Under the pieces are notes generated by a model, which saw nothing but the letters and a program-made list of their open reading frames with translations, was not told the DNA's origin and made no database searches. Positions 1 to 8,816 of a DNA stretch of 12,557 bases are shown one piece after another (position 1 is the stretch's first letter; the number at the start of each line of letters is the position of its first letter). A program made the position numbers and the translations under genes. This DNA is from SYFY01 sp031385325 (GTDB lineage Bacteria; Pseudomonadota; Gammaproteobacteria; Pseudomonadales; Azotimanducaceae), in the NCBI GenBank assembly GCA_031385325.1, contig JANNBJ010000029.1, positions 1 through 12,557 of the forward strand, given 5' to 3'.

Positions 1-2896
1 CAGTGCGCACGATGCTTTGATGGATCGTCTCATGTGGCATGTCGCGACGGAGCTGGTTATAGGTATCGATGAGTACAATGTTGTTGTGCACGATGATACC
101 CGCCAGCGCGACCACACCAATGCCTGTGAGAATTGCGCTGAATGGCTCCTGGGTGATGATGAGTCCCAGTAACACCCCCGCCGTCGACATCATGATGGAG
201 GCCAGAATCAACACCGACTGATAGAAGCTGTTGAATTGCGCGATCATCATGATAAACATGAGGAGCAACGCCAGTGCGAAGGCACTGCCAACAAATGCCA
301 GCGATTCATTCTGCTCTTCGTTCGCGCCGCGAAAGACGATGTCGACCAGCGGATCGAATTTCTGCTCTTCGATCCACGACTGCATCTCGCGGACCTTCTG
401 GTCCACCACGATGCCCGGCGCAACATTTGCACGCACGTACAGCACCCGCTTGCCATCAAAACGTTCAAGCGTGTCGGTTCGCTGAGAGGGCAGCACCGAG
501 ACAAAACTGGATGCTGGAACGGAACCATTGGCTGTTGGTACGCGCAACTCGTCGAGTGCCTCTAGTCCACGCTCTGCAGCCGGGTAGCGGATGCGGATGT
601 CCACTTCGTCATCTGCATTGTCGGGCCGATATTCAGCGACCTTGATGCCGTTGGTTACCAGCTGGACCGCTTGGCCAACAGTGGTGACATCTGCGCCGAG
701 CGCGGCAGCCTTGGCGCGATCAACACGCAGGCGCCATTCAACTCCCGGCAATGGCAGCGTGGTGTCAATGTCACGCACACCATCGAGGGTGCGCAGCTTT
801 TCTTCAATTCGATGCAGTGTTGGCTCTACCAGTGACCACTGACGGCTGGAGAATTCGATCTGGATGTCCTTGCCGGTTGGTGGACCCTGTTGCAGCGGCT
901 GTACATTCACCTCGATGCCTGCCAGATGCGCGGTGCGCTGGCGCAGATTTTCGAGTATTTCGTTACCCGTCATCACCCGGTTCTGCTTTTCATGGAAGTC
1001 TACAAATAGACGGCCGATAAGATCGGTGGCGACACTGCCGCCTCCACGGCCTCCACCTCCCCCGCTAAGGACCGTACGCGTATCCATGAACTCGATTCCG
1101 GGCACTTGCAGCGCTTCACGTTCTACGTCCAGCACCAGATCCAGCCGCTCGTTCGCCGACAGGTTGCCTCGCGCCCGTATCATCACCTGGGCGAACTGAG
1201 GGTCGGAATCAGTGAAAAACGTTGTGCCAACGCCATAGATCCCATAGGCCTTGAAGACCAGCACGATAAGGCCTGCAGTCACCAGGGTTGCAGTGATCGG
1301 GTAACCGGTGACCCGATCAATCATTCGGGCGTACATACCGGTAAGGCCACTGATCTGGCGTGGATCGCCTTGTTCAAGGTTGTAAACGTTCAACTTGTCT
1401 TGCTCGGTCTGTTTGTGCACCTTGCCAAAAAACGCACCGAACACTGGGCCAAAAAACATCGCGTAGAACAGCGAGCCTATCAACACAGCGAACACCGTCA
1501 CCGGCAGGAACGACATGAACTTGCCGGGTATGCCCGGCCAGAACATCAACGGCAAAAAGGCAGCGAGTGTGGTCACCACCGATGAGAACACAGGCGGGAA
1601 CATCCGCTTGGCGGCGAGCGAATAGGCGGTCCTGCGGTCCATTCCCTCCGCCATCTTCCGGTCTGCGTACTCGGTTACCACAACCGATCCATCAACGATC
1701 ATGCCGAGCCCGAGCAACAGGCCGAACATCACCATGAAATTGAAGCTGAAACCCTTCAGGTAAACGATGATCAGGCCGAACAGGAATGAGAGGGGGATCG
1801 CTGCCGCGACGATGATTCCGCTCCGCAACCCGAGTGCAGCAACCACTGCGGCGCCAACAATAACCAGCGCCGCCACGATGTTGCCCTCCATTTCTACAAC
1901 CTGCGCCTTTGCCGTCGGCGATTGATCCTGGGTGTAAAAAACCTGCACCTTCTTTGGGTATGCAGTGCGTTCGCGTTCAACAATCGCGCGCACGTGTTCG
2001 ACCGTACTGATCAGATTGGCATCGGTGCGCTTGGATACCTCCACAGAGATTGACGGTACGCCGTTGACTCGCGCGAAAATCTCACGGTCCTTGAAGGCGC
2101 GATGCACGCTCGCAACGTCCGCAACAGTGATGACGTTGCCGTTCACCGTCTTGACTGGAATATCAAAGAGGTCCTGCGCGTTTTCGATGAGCGATGGCAC
2201 CTTCACGCTGAACCGACCCACGCCGGTGTCGATGGACCCTGCGGCGATCAGCCGGTTATTACGAATCACCGCAGAAGCCACCTCCCCCATCGTGATGCTG
2301 TAGTGTTCCATCGCTGTGGGTTCAATCACCGCCTCAAGCAGTTCTTCGCGTTGGCCGCTGAGATTGGCCTCCAGTACTTCTGGCAGTGCTTCGAGTTCAT
2401 CTTTCAAAGCGCTGGCCAGCTCAAATAACACCCGCTCGGGCACATCCTGACCTGCGAAGTTGATGGCGATCACCGCCTCATCTGCAGTCGTGAATTCATT
2501 CAGAAAAGGTTCTTCGGCGTCTTCCGGGAATTTCGCTTTGGCGCGGTCGATGGCCTCTCGCACGGCGGTACGCGCCCGATCGATCGGATAACTGACGTCG
2601 AACTCGATCATCACACTCGCGCGCCCCTCAGTGGCGTAGGCGCGCATTTTTTCGATGCCTTCTACTGACCTGATCTCTGTCTCGAGCGGCAATACGATCA
2701 GCCGCTCGGCATCTTCTGGCGAGATGCCCTCGTGAATCACTGTCACATTGAACATGGCAACGCTGATGCTTGGGTCCGATTCCACGGGAATTGACTGCAG
2801 CGAAAATATGCCCGCCAGCGTCAGCAGCAAAACAACCGCCATCGTGGTGCGATAGCGGTCAATCGCACCATCGATAAATCCATCAATGAATTTCAT
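1..2896 (-). CDS. RND efflux permease (HAE1/AcrB-type), 3' end beyond window
   Basis: The first 965 codons of a resistance-nodulation-division inner-membrane pump are open without a stop from the ATG at 2896 to the window edge. HAE1 proteins are about 1030-1050 residues, so roughly 70-90 are missing. Visible parts are a first membrane helix near residues 15-32, a periplasmic porter domain rich in acidic residues, the TM2-TM6 block around residues 335-545, a second porter domain with a glycine-rich stretch near residues 610-622, and the TM8-TM11 block from about 875. The TM4 proton-relay motif reads MIVDGSVVV with D402-G403, where AcrB has two aspartates. The lysine of AcrB TM10 is replaced by H937 in IIVHNNIVLID. 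The family exports drugs, detergents or metabolites by proton antiport together with an adaptor and an outer-membrane channel. The start overlaps the adaptor stop in an ATGA, so the two are translationally coupled. The substrate cannot be told from sequence. Confidence 0.95.
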   Translation of the reverse strand, partial: MKFIDGFIDGAIDRYRTTMAVVLLLTLAGIFSLQSIPVESDPSISVAMFNVTVIHEGISPEDAERLIVLPLETEIRSVEGIEKMRAYATEGRASVMIEFDVSYPIDRARTAVREAIDRAKAKFPEDAEEPFLNEFTTADEAVIAINFAGQDVPERVLFELASALKDELEALPEVLEANLSGQREELLEAVIEPTAMEHYSITMGEVASAVIRNNRLIAAGSIDTGVGRFSVKVPSLIENAQDLFDIPVKTVNGNVITVADVASVHRAFKDREIFARVNGVPSISVEVSKRTDANLISTVEHVRAIVERERTAYPKKVQVFYTQDQSPTAKAQVVEMEGNIVAALVIVGAAVVAALGLRSGIIVAAAIPLSFLFGLIIVYLKGFSFNFMVMFGLLLGLGMIVDGSVVVTEYADRKMAEGMDRRTAYSLAAKRMFPPVFSSVVTTLAAFLPLMFWPGIPGKFMSFLPVTVFAVLIGSLFYAMFFGPVFGAFFGKVHKQTEQDKLNVYNLEQGDPRQISGLTGMYARMIDRVTGYPITATLVTAGLIVLVFKAYGIYGVGTTFFTDSDPQFAQVMIRARGNLSANERLDLVLDVEREALQVPGIEFMDTRTVLSGGGGGRGGGSVATDLIGRLFVDFHEKQNRVMTGNEILENLRQRTAHLAGIEVNVQPLQQGPPTGKDIQIEFSSRQWSLVEPTLHRIEEKLRTLDGVRDIDTTLPLPGVEWRLRVDRAKAAALGADVTTVGQAVQLVTNGIKVAEYRPDNADDEVDIRIRYPAAERGLEALDELRVPTANGSVPASSFVSVLPSQRTDTLERFDGKRVLYVRANVAPGIVVDQKVREMQSWIEEQKFDPLVDIVFRGANEEQNESLAFVGSAFALALLLMFIMMIAQFNSFYQSVLILASIMMSTAGVLLGLIITQEPFSAILTGIGVVALAGIIVHNNIVLIDTYNQLRRDMPHETIHQSIVRT

Positions 2897-4080
2897 GTGC
2901 CACGTACGCCGTCGCTGGAGACTTCATCGGTGGCCAGCGCGGGTACACCGGCAGACTCGGCAGCGGGCACTGCGACAGGACTCGCAGGAACCAATTCTGG
3001 CGCTTCGTACACAACCTCTACAGGCTCACCTTCAACCACCGTCTCCTGGCCAACCGTAATCACCGTCGCCACTTCTGGCAGACCAGTCACCCACACCCCA
3101 TCAGGATCATTCTTGATCACCTGCACTGGCAGCATCCGCACGATATGGTCCACATCGACAATACGAACGCCTACACCTCCAGCATCGTCGAGCGCAAGCA
3201 CGGCAGACGAAATGCGATGTGCGGCAATCGTCTGATCAGGAATACGCAGGTCGGCCGTCAGCCCGCTGCGAATGGCGCGAGTTTCATTGGGCACGGTGAT
3301 CTCGACACGATAGGTGCGGGTTTGTTCGTCTGCCGCCGAAGCCACAAACGAAACCGTGCCTTCGACATGGCGTCCGTCACCCAGTAGCGCGCTGGCAACA
3401 ATGCCGGGTTCGAGCTTGCCGACATCCTTTTCTGCAACCTTGCCAACGATCAGCATCGGGTCTGGCGCCACCAGTGTGACGCAGAGTGCACCCGGTTGCA
3501 GGAATGCCCCAAGTTCTGCATGACGCACCTCAACGACACCGGGAAACGGGGCTCGAATGGACGTACGCTCAAGTTCAATCTGTCGCTGTTGCAGGCCAGC
3601 GGTGGCTGATGCCAATCGCGCCTTTGCCGTCATTTCCTGCATTTCGGACTGATAACCCCGATCACGCAGCTTCAGGGTTCCCTCGTATTCTAGCCGCGCT
3701 TGCACCACTGTTGCCTCTCCTTCGGCCACCCAGGCTCTGCGATCGGCCGTTTCGAGCTGACACAAGAGTGCGCCGGTATCCACCGTGCTGCCTTGTTCGA
3801 CGGGTGCTGCGGCCACCCGACCGGCCACCATCGCTTTCACCTCGACCATCCGTTTGTTCATGGTAATCGCGCGGACCACCACATCCTCAGTTTGCATCGA
3901 CGCATGGCTGATGCGCGCGCGGACTCGCGGCGGCGCGTCCTCACGCTTGGCGGTAAAGGTCGAATTTTTCTCCGCCAGGCTCGGCGCGATCTGCGGCTCA
4001 GACTCCCCGAGGACACCAGTCAACAACCATGCAACGGCAACCACGATGATCACCAAGGCCCAGATATAGGTACTACGCAC
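2893..4080 (-). CDS. RND efflux periplasmic adaptor (membrane fusion protein, HlyD/AcrA type)
   Basis: A 395-residue adaptor that would bridge the inner-membrane RND pump and an outer-membrane channel. Residues 6-24 form an N-terminal membrane anchor or uncleaved signal, with no lipobox cysteine. Around 80-110 lies the first half of the biotinyl-lipoyl domain (KAMVAGRVAAAPVEQGSTV). A helical hairpin follows (about 112-170), then the second lipoyl half (TSIRAPFPGVVEVRHAELG, 173-191) and the beta-barrel and membrane-proximal domains. The last 40 or so residues are an alanine/proline/valine-rich tail that looks disordered. The start is GTG at 4080; an in-frame TAA lies seven codons upstream, so no earlier start is possible. 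I see no strong Shine-Dalgarno. The gene is first in a two-gene operon, and its TGA overlaps the pump ATG by 4 bases. Confidence 0.93.
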   Translation of the reverse strand: MRSTYIWALVIIVVAVAWLLTGVLGESEPQIAPSLAEKNSTFTAKREDAPPRVRARISHASMQTEDVVVRAITMNKRMVEVKAMVAGRVAAAPVEQGSTVDTGALLCQLETADRRAWVAEGEATVVQARLEYEGTLKLRDRGYQSEMQEMTAKARLASATAGLQQRQIELERTSIRAPFPGVVEVRHAELGAFLQPGALCVTLVAPDPMLIVGKVAEKDVGKLEPGIVASALLGDGRHVEGTVSFVASAADEQTRTYRVEITVPNETRAIRSGLTADLRIPDQTIAAHRISSAVLALDDAGGVGVRIVDVDHIVRMLPVQVIKNDPDGVWVTGLPEVATVITVGQETVVEGEPVEVVYEAPELVPASPVAVPAAESAGVPALATDEVSSDGVRGT

Positions 4081-4399
4081 GACAACAGCTCGAAGAATTT
4101 ATAGGGGTTGAACTGCGCATAGGATACCGGGTGATCTTCGGTCTGGCGAACCGGTAGGAATCCACATGAACCGTTGGCGGCCGAGAAACTCGTCCGAAAG
4201 CACTCAGTGGCTCGCCTCCGGATTGAGGTTTTACAGCTTCATTCTTGCCTTCGGAACCCCGCTCTCGCGGAATCACGCTCGCCAATGTGCCGACAACTGT
4301 ACCGCCAGGTCGACAAATCCCGGTAACAAGGCTGCGCTCGTGAATAGAACGGGTCTTCGAACATCGGCGTCATTCGGCATCATATTCAGGCTTGGGCCG
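4081..4399. other. intergenic region between the efflux operon and alx-like gene
   Basis: About 320 bases without a credible gene. It must contain the promoter of the efflux operon on the minus strand. A TATAAA-like box sits about 20 bases before the GTG start, but I see no convincing -35 partner. No clear terminator hairpin with a T-tract follows the alx-like stop at 4400. A 70-codon minus-strand reading frame here has unbiased composition and is judged spurious. Confidence 0.5.
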
Positions 4400-5419
4400 C
4401 TAGCGGGGCACCTGCTCCTCTGGCGGTCGTTTGGGCGAAAACGGGAAAGCGTTCACCACCTCACCTTTCGCCGGGAATTTCAAACTGAGCAGCATGGTGC
4501 TGAACAGCACTATGAAGGTGAAGGCGAGCGACCAGCTCACAGGAATCTTGTACACGTCAACCAGCAACATCTTCGAGCCGATGAATACAAGTACGATGGC
4601 AAGCCCGTAACTCAGTAGATGGAACTTGTCCTTCATGTTGGCGAGCAGGAAGTACATCGCCCGCAAACCCAGAATTGCGAACACGTTTGAAGTGAGTACG
4701 ATGAAGGGATCTGTGGTGATGGCGAAAATTGCAGGGATGGAGTCCACCGCGAAGATGACGTCCACGATGCCGATAAGCAGGATTACAACGAACAGTGGTG
4801 TTGCAGTGCGCACGCCATTTTCGATGGTGAAGAACTTTTCCCCGTCGAATTTCGCCGCGATTTTCATGTGCGCACGAACCCACTTCAGTGCAGGATTTGC
4901 TTCAAGATCGGGTTCCTGACCTGAAGCCCACCACATCTTCACGCCGGTGAATACGAGGAAGGCGCCGAACAGATAAAGCACCCAATGGAACTGCATGATC
5001 AGCCACGCACCAATGAAAATCATGCCGGCCCGCAGGACCAGTGCCCCGAGGATACCGTACATCAATACCCGCTTCTGATACTCCGCCGGTACGCCGAAGT
5101 AAGCAAAGACCATCAGAAAGACGAAGATATTGTCGATCGCGAGCGCTTTTTCGACGAGATAGCCTGTGATGAATTCGAGCGCCTTCGCATCGGCCAGCTC
5201 GCGCGTTGCCGCGTCCGCTCCAACGCCGCCAAGGTACGCCCACATTCCGCCGACGAAGAAAAGTGATACGCAGACCCAGATCAACGACCAGATCGCCGCT
5301 TCGCGGGTCGAGACTTTGTGCGCACCCTGGCGGTTCATAGCGAAAAAATCGACCAGCAGGGCGACGATGACAAACGCTACAAACACAGACCACGTGAGAG
5401 GCGAACCGATGGACATCAT
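4400..5419 (-). CDS. alx: Alx/TerC-family integral membrane protein (probable Mn2+ export)
   Basis: A polytopic membrane protein of about 339 residues that matches the Alx branch of the TerC family along its whole length. Landmarks, numbered from the chosen ATG, are VEKALAIDNIFVF (near 89-101) and VDVIFAVDSIPAIFAITTDP (near 219-238), followed by FIVLTSNVFAILGLRAMYFLL. The intramembrane aspartates in these blocks are the conserved acidic positions of the family. E. coli Alx is implicated in manganese export and is induced at alkaline pH; by analogy this protein would help remove excess cytoplasmic manganese. The frame can be extended to a TTG at 5485. The tandem ATGs at 5419 and 5416 begin MMSIGSPLTW, which lines up with the Alx N-terminus, so I chose 5419. 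The C-terminal 20 residues (PFSPKRPPEEQVPR) form a short polar tail. The gene stands alone, with a long leader upstream. Confidence 0.92.
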   Translation of the reverse strand: MMSIGSPLTWSVFVAFVIVALLVDFFAMNRQGAHKVSTREAAIWSLIWVCVSLFFVGGMWAYLGGVGADAATRELADAKALEFITGYLVEKALAIDNIFVFLMVFAYFGVPAEYQKRVLMYGILGALVLRAGMIFIGAWLIMQFHWVLYLFGAFLVFTGVKMWWASGQEPDLEANPALKWVRAHMKIAAKFDGEKFFTIENGVRTATPLFVVILLIGIVDVIFAVDSIPAIFAITTDPFIVLTSNVFAILGLRAMYFLLANMKDKFHLLSYGLAIVLVFIGSKMLLVDVYKIPVSWSLAFTFIVLFSTMLLSLKFPAKGEVVNAFPFSPKRPPEEQVPR

Positions 5420-6079
5420 GCTGGAGAGCTTGGGATTGCCGTTGGCAGGAGGCGGGATGAGAACAGCGCGGAGAACGTCTGTCAAACCGATTTAGTACGT
5501 GCGCTCTTTCGGAATTTCCGATGAGCGGTGCCGGCAAAAAAACAAGCAACATGACGGGTGTTTTCGACAATGTTGCGGTAATTGCGGAAGGCAATGTCCA
5601 GCACCTCGATTGCCGGCACCGCCTCCGGAGGTGACGAAAAGGCGCAGCTGTTCAACTTCGTCATGACCCGCAGCGTGGCTTGCTGATTCGAGCCGACCGA
5701 CGTGACGACATCTGACGCGTCCCGGACTCCCCAGACGCAATCGATGAGTCAATCGCGAAGAACCAGGCTGTCGCTGTGCAGATCATCCGTTACTCCGAGG
5801 TGTGGCTTCGTTCGTACCTCGTTCGTCCGAGAGGTCTCCCACCCAACGTTTTTCTTACACGACACGACAATTGGCACGGGTCGTCGACATCCCAACTCGC
5901 TGCCTCCTCTGTGGTCGGCGACCGACTGTCATCGACGATTGCACAGATCACCTGCGCGGCGAAAATCTCGATGGTGTCCGGCGACGTTCAACGCCTCGAC
6001 AATGCAGTTCCCTGCAAGTGCCGGCGCGGCTATCTTAGCGCTCCGATTACGATGATCATCACAAAAGGGGCAGGCGAAG
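5420..6079. other. divergent intergenic region with long alx leader
   Basis: About 660 bases between the divergent alx-like gene and dctP. The alx-proximal part is probably untranslated leader. On the minus strand it holds GGGGAGT (5732-5726), GTCGTCACG (5709-5701) and CAGCAAGCC (5685-5677) in the order of the yybP-ykoY manganese riboswitch landmarks, but each is imperfect. A 60-codon minus-strand frame (5664-5482) ends where the rejected TTG start of alx begins, and I cannot tell whether it is translated. The dctP-proximal half holds TATCTT near 6031, a possible but unconvincing -10 box. No repeat is seen. Confidence 0.4.
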
Positions 6080-7183
6080 GTGAAACGCAGGGCATTCCTG
6101 AAAGCTGCGGCAGCGAGCGGCGGCGCAGTCATTGCGGCACCGGCCATATCGAGGGGCCTGATGGAATGGCGCATGGTCACCAGTTGGCCCAAAGGTCTGC
6201 CTGGTCTCGGCACCGGCGCGGAGCGCCTGGCCGAGAACATCACCGCGATGAGTGGCGGCAGACTCAGCATCAAGGTCTACAGTGCCGGTGAACTGGTGCC
6301 GGCGCTGGAGTGCTTCGGCGCCGTTGCAAACGGCACCGCGCAGATGGGCCACGACGCCGCCTACTACCACACCGGGAAGTCCGAGGGCTGCGCCTTCTAT
6401 ACCGCGTTCCCGTTCGGGTTCACGGCCGGAGAAATGGACGCCTGGACGAAGTACGGCAACGGACAGACGCTGTGGGACGAACTCTACGCGCCGTTCGGCA
6501 TCCGCGGCTTTCACGCCGGCAGCACCGGCACGCAGATGCTCGGCTGGTTCAAGAAGGAGATACGGTCGCTCGATGATCTCAAGGGGCTCAAGTTCCGCTC
6601 GCCCGGCAACCAGGGCCGCGTGCTGCAGAAGCTTGGCGTCACGCCGGTCAGTCTGCCGGGTGGCGAGATATTTCCGGCGCTGCAATCCGGCGCCATCGAC
6701 GCCGCCGAGTGGGTGGGGCCGTACAACGATCTTGCGCTCGGTTTCTACCAAGTCTGCAAATACTACTACTCGCACGGCTATCACGAGCCGGGCGCGACGC
6801 TGCAGTTGATGATCAATGAGCAGGCCTGGCAATCGCTCACACCGGAGTTGCAGGGCATCGTGAAAGCCGCCGCCAGCGCTGCCACCCGAGACATGCTTGC
6901 CGAGTACAACGCCCGCTCCGGTCCGGCGCTGCGCACCCTGGTTGAGAAACACGGCGTAATCGTGCGTGGACTGCCCGAGGAGGTGCTGATCGCGTGTGGC
7001 GAGAAGTCGAACGAGGTGCTGAACGAGATCTACGAAACCGACACTTCACCGGACCACGTGGTGCGGCGGATCATCAAGGACTTCCTGGCGTTCCGCAAGG
7101 AAGTCATCCCGTGGACGCGCATCGGCGAACAGGCCTACCTTAATGCTCGCCGGCTGCCCTTCGAGTTCGGCCTGAAGACCTGA
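6080..7183 (+). CDS. dctP: TRAP transporter substrate-binding protein, DctP family, TakP-like (2-oxoacid type), Tat-exported
   Basis: A 367-residue periplasmic binding protein that captures a small carboxylate and delivers it to the DctQM membrane complex. It begins with a twin-arginine signal (MKRRAFLKAAAASGG, cleavage likely near residue 24), so it is exported folded. The resemblance is to TakP of Rhodobacter, a 2-oxoacid binder. R173 in GLKFRSPGNQG matches the arginine that clamps the substrate carboxylate. E210-W211 in DAAEWVGPYND and E236 in YHEPGAT fit the metal/substrate site, and Q152 lies in STGTQMLGWF. Pyruvate or another 2-oxoacid, or lactate with a divalent cation, are the likely ligands. 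The GTG start at 6080 is preceded by purine-rich GGGG and AGGCGAAG sequence and begins exactly at the Tat signal. The gene is convergent with dctQM rather than in operon with it. Confidence 0.93.
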   Translation: MKRRAFLKAAAASGGAVIAAPAISRGLMEWRMVTSWPKGLPGLGTGAERLAENITAMSGGRLSIKVYSAGELVPALECFGAVANGTAQMGHDAAYYHTGKSEGCAFYTAFPFGFTAGEMDAWTKYGNGQTLWDELYAPFGIRGFHAGSTGTQMLGWFKKEIRSLDDLKGLKFRSPGNQGRVLQKLGVTPVSLPGGEIFPALQSGAIDAAEWVGPYNDLALGFYQVCKYYYSHGYHEPGATLQLMINEQAWQSLTPELQGIVKAAASAATRDMLAEYNARSGPALRTLVEKHGVIVRGLPEEVLIACGEKSNEVLNEIYETDTSPDHVVRRIIKDFLAFRKEVIPWTRIGEQAYLNARRLPFEFGLKT

Positions 7184-7212
7184 TCGGTCGAGCTGAGTCT
7201 CAGGCGCAACCA

Positions 7213-7230
7213 CGACGGCGCAAGCCGTTG
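7213..7230. terminator. possible bidirectional hairpin between dctP and dctM
   Basis: In the 61-base convergent gap a 7-bp stem (CGACGGC / GCCGTTG, one G-U pair) closes on a GCAA tetraloop. There is no T-tract on either side, so intrinsic termination is uncertain. The position between two convergent genes is what makes it plausible. Confidence 0.35.
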
Positions 7231-7244
7231 ACCCGAAGACAGAG

Positions 7245-8792
7245 CTACTGGTCGGGAATGAGATCCTTGAAGTCATCGGCATAGGGGGGATTGCGCCCTT
7301 TCGTTGGCGCTTCCAGCAGGTCGCTGAAGTCGTCTGCCACCGGCGACCCGGTGGGTGCTGCCACCGCTGCGGGGCGGTCGTCCACGGCTAGCTGCGCATC
7401 GGCCGCGAACAGTCGTTCCGGTAGGTAAGTCGCCATCGACGGAAGCACCCACAACAATGCCATGCCGAGGATCTGCAGCCCCACGAAGGGCACGACGCCG
7501 CGGTAGATGTCTATCGTCTTCATGAACGCGCCAGCAACGCCACGCAGATAGAAGAGCGCGAAGCCGAATGGCGGTGTCAGGAAACTGGTCTGCAGGTTCA
7601 CACCGATCATCACGCCCAGCCAGATCGGGTCGACACCCATCATGATCAGTGCGGGTGCAGTCAGCGGTACCACGATGAAGATGATCTCGAAGGTGTCGAG
7701 AAAGAAACCGAGCACGAAGATCACCAGCATCGTCGCAAACACTGCTCCGGTAACCCCTCCCGGAAGGGAAGAGAGTGCGTCGTGAACGAGGTTCTCACCG
7801 CCGAGACCGCGGAACACCAGGCTAAACACGCTCGCGCCGAGGAGGATCACGAACACCATCGAGTTGATGGTCAGCGTAGTGCGCATCACCTCGCGCAGGA
7901 TCTGCAGGTTCAACTGGCGCTTGGCCGACGCGAGCACCATGGCGCCCACCGCGCCGACGGACGCCGATTCAGTAGGGGTGGCGATTCCCGCGAGGATCGA
8001 ACCCAGCACCGCCAGAATCAGTGCGAGTGGAGGCGCCAGCGCTCCCAGCACCCGACCGGGGAGTCCGGCACGCTGCTCCTCGCTCATCTCGAGCGGCGGA
8101 CATGAAGCGGGATCAAAAATCGACTTGAGCAGGATCCACAGCAGGTAAAGGCCCACCAGAACCAGGCCCGGAATCATCGCGCCCGCGAACAACTGACCGA
8201 CCGAGATCGGGTCCGGTGCCATGTTGCCGAGGGAAAGCTGCGCCTGCTGGTTGGCACCCTGCAGGATGTCGCCGACGAAGATCAGCACCGTCGACGGCGG
8301 AATGATCTGGCCGAGCGTGCCCGCGGCGCAGATGGTGCCGGCCGCAAGCTTGGGGTCGTAGCCTGCGCGCATCATCGCGGGCAGCGAGAGCAGGCCCATG
8401 GTGACCACGGTGGCACCGACGATACCGGTAGACGCCGCGAGCAATGCGCCGACGATCACCACCGAATAGCCGAGCCCACCACGCAGCGCACCGAACAATT
8501 CGCCCATGGTCGTGAGCAGCGCCTCGGCGATCTTCGAGCGCTCGAGCATCACACCCATGAACACGAACAGCGGCACCGCCACCAGCGTCTCGTTGGTCAT
8601 GGACCCGAGGTAGCGGCCCACCAGGGCGGACAGTATCGAGAGGTCGAACACCCCGAACGCAAGCCCGAGCGCGGCGAAGATCAGCGCAATACCGGCCAGC
8701 GTAAACGCAACAGGATAGCCCACCAGCACCGCACCGATGGTGGCAAGGAACATCGAGACGGAGAGGATCTCGCCGATCAGCACCGTGCTCAT
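7245..8792 (-). CDS. dctM: TRAP transporter large permease subunit, DctM family
   Basis: A 515-residue polytopic inner-membrane protein, the ion-coupled translocation subunit of the TRAP transporter. Family motifs are LGQIIPPSTVLIFVGD (160-175), ATPTESASVGAVGA (271-284) and NLQTSFLTPPFGFALFYLRG (399-418). Classical DctM is about 425-450 residues. The excess here comes from a longer central loop (about 180-250, rich in Q, D, P and E) and a polar C-terminal tail (about 460-515). The tail carries two copies of one short motif, VADDFSDLL (485-493) and YADDFKDLI (504-512). Larger M subunits are known for 2-oxoacid-type systems, which fits the TakP-like binding protein. The ATG at 8792 lies 24 bases after the dctQ stop, so the two genes form an operon. 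The ribosome site is weak, and translation may be coupled to dctQ. Confidence 0.94.
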   Translation of the reverse strand: MSTVLIGEILSVSMFLATIGAVLVGYPVAFTLAGIALIFAALGLAFGVFDLSILSALVGRYLGSMTNETLVAVPLFVFMGVMLERSKIAEALLTTMGELFGALRGGLGYSVVIVGALLAASTGIVGATVVTMGLLSLPAMMRAGYDPKLAAGTICAAGTLGQIIPPSTVLIFVGDILQGANQQAQLSLGNMAPDPISVGQLFAGAMIPGLVLVGLYLLWILLKSIFDPASCPPLEMSEEQRAGLPGRVLGALAPPLALILAVLGSILAGIATPTESASVGAVGAMVLASAKRQLNLQILREVMRTTLTINSMVFVILLGASVFSLVFRGLGGENLVHDALSSLPGGVTGAVFATMLVIFVLGFFLDTFEIIFIVVPLTAPALIMMGVDPIWLGVMIGVNLQTSFLTPPFGFALFYLRGVAGAFMKTIDIYRGVVPFVGLQILGMALLWVLPSMATYLPERLFAADAQLAVDDRPAAVAAPTGSPVADDFSDLLEAPTKGRNPPYADDFKDLIPDQ

Positions 8793-8816
8793 TCCGGCAT
8801 CGCCGTGCCCGCGACC

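Noticed and set aside
231..2428. Many plus-strand frames of 80-160 codons
   Set aside because: They are antisense to the continuous RND reading frame on the minus strand and have no family features.
4073..4285. 70-codon minus-strand frame before the adaptor gene
   Set aside because: Composition is random-like, it overlaps the adaptor start out of frame, and there is no recognisable domain.
5482..5664. 60-codon minus-strand frame in the alx leader
   Set aside because: No family resemblance and no good ribosome site; kept only as a remark in the leader description.
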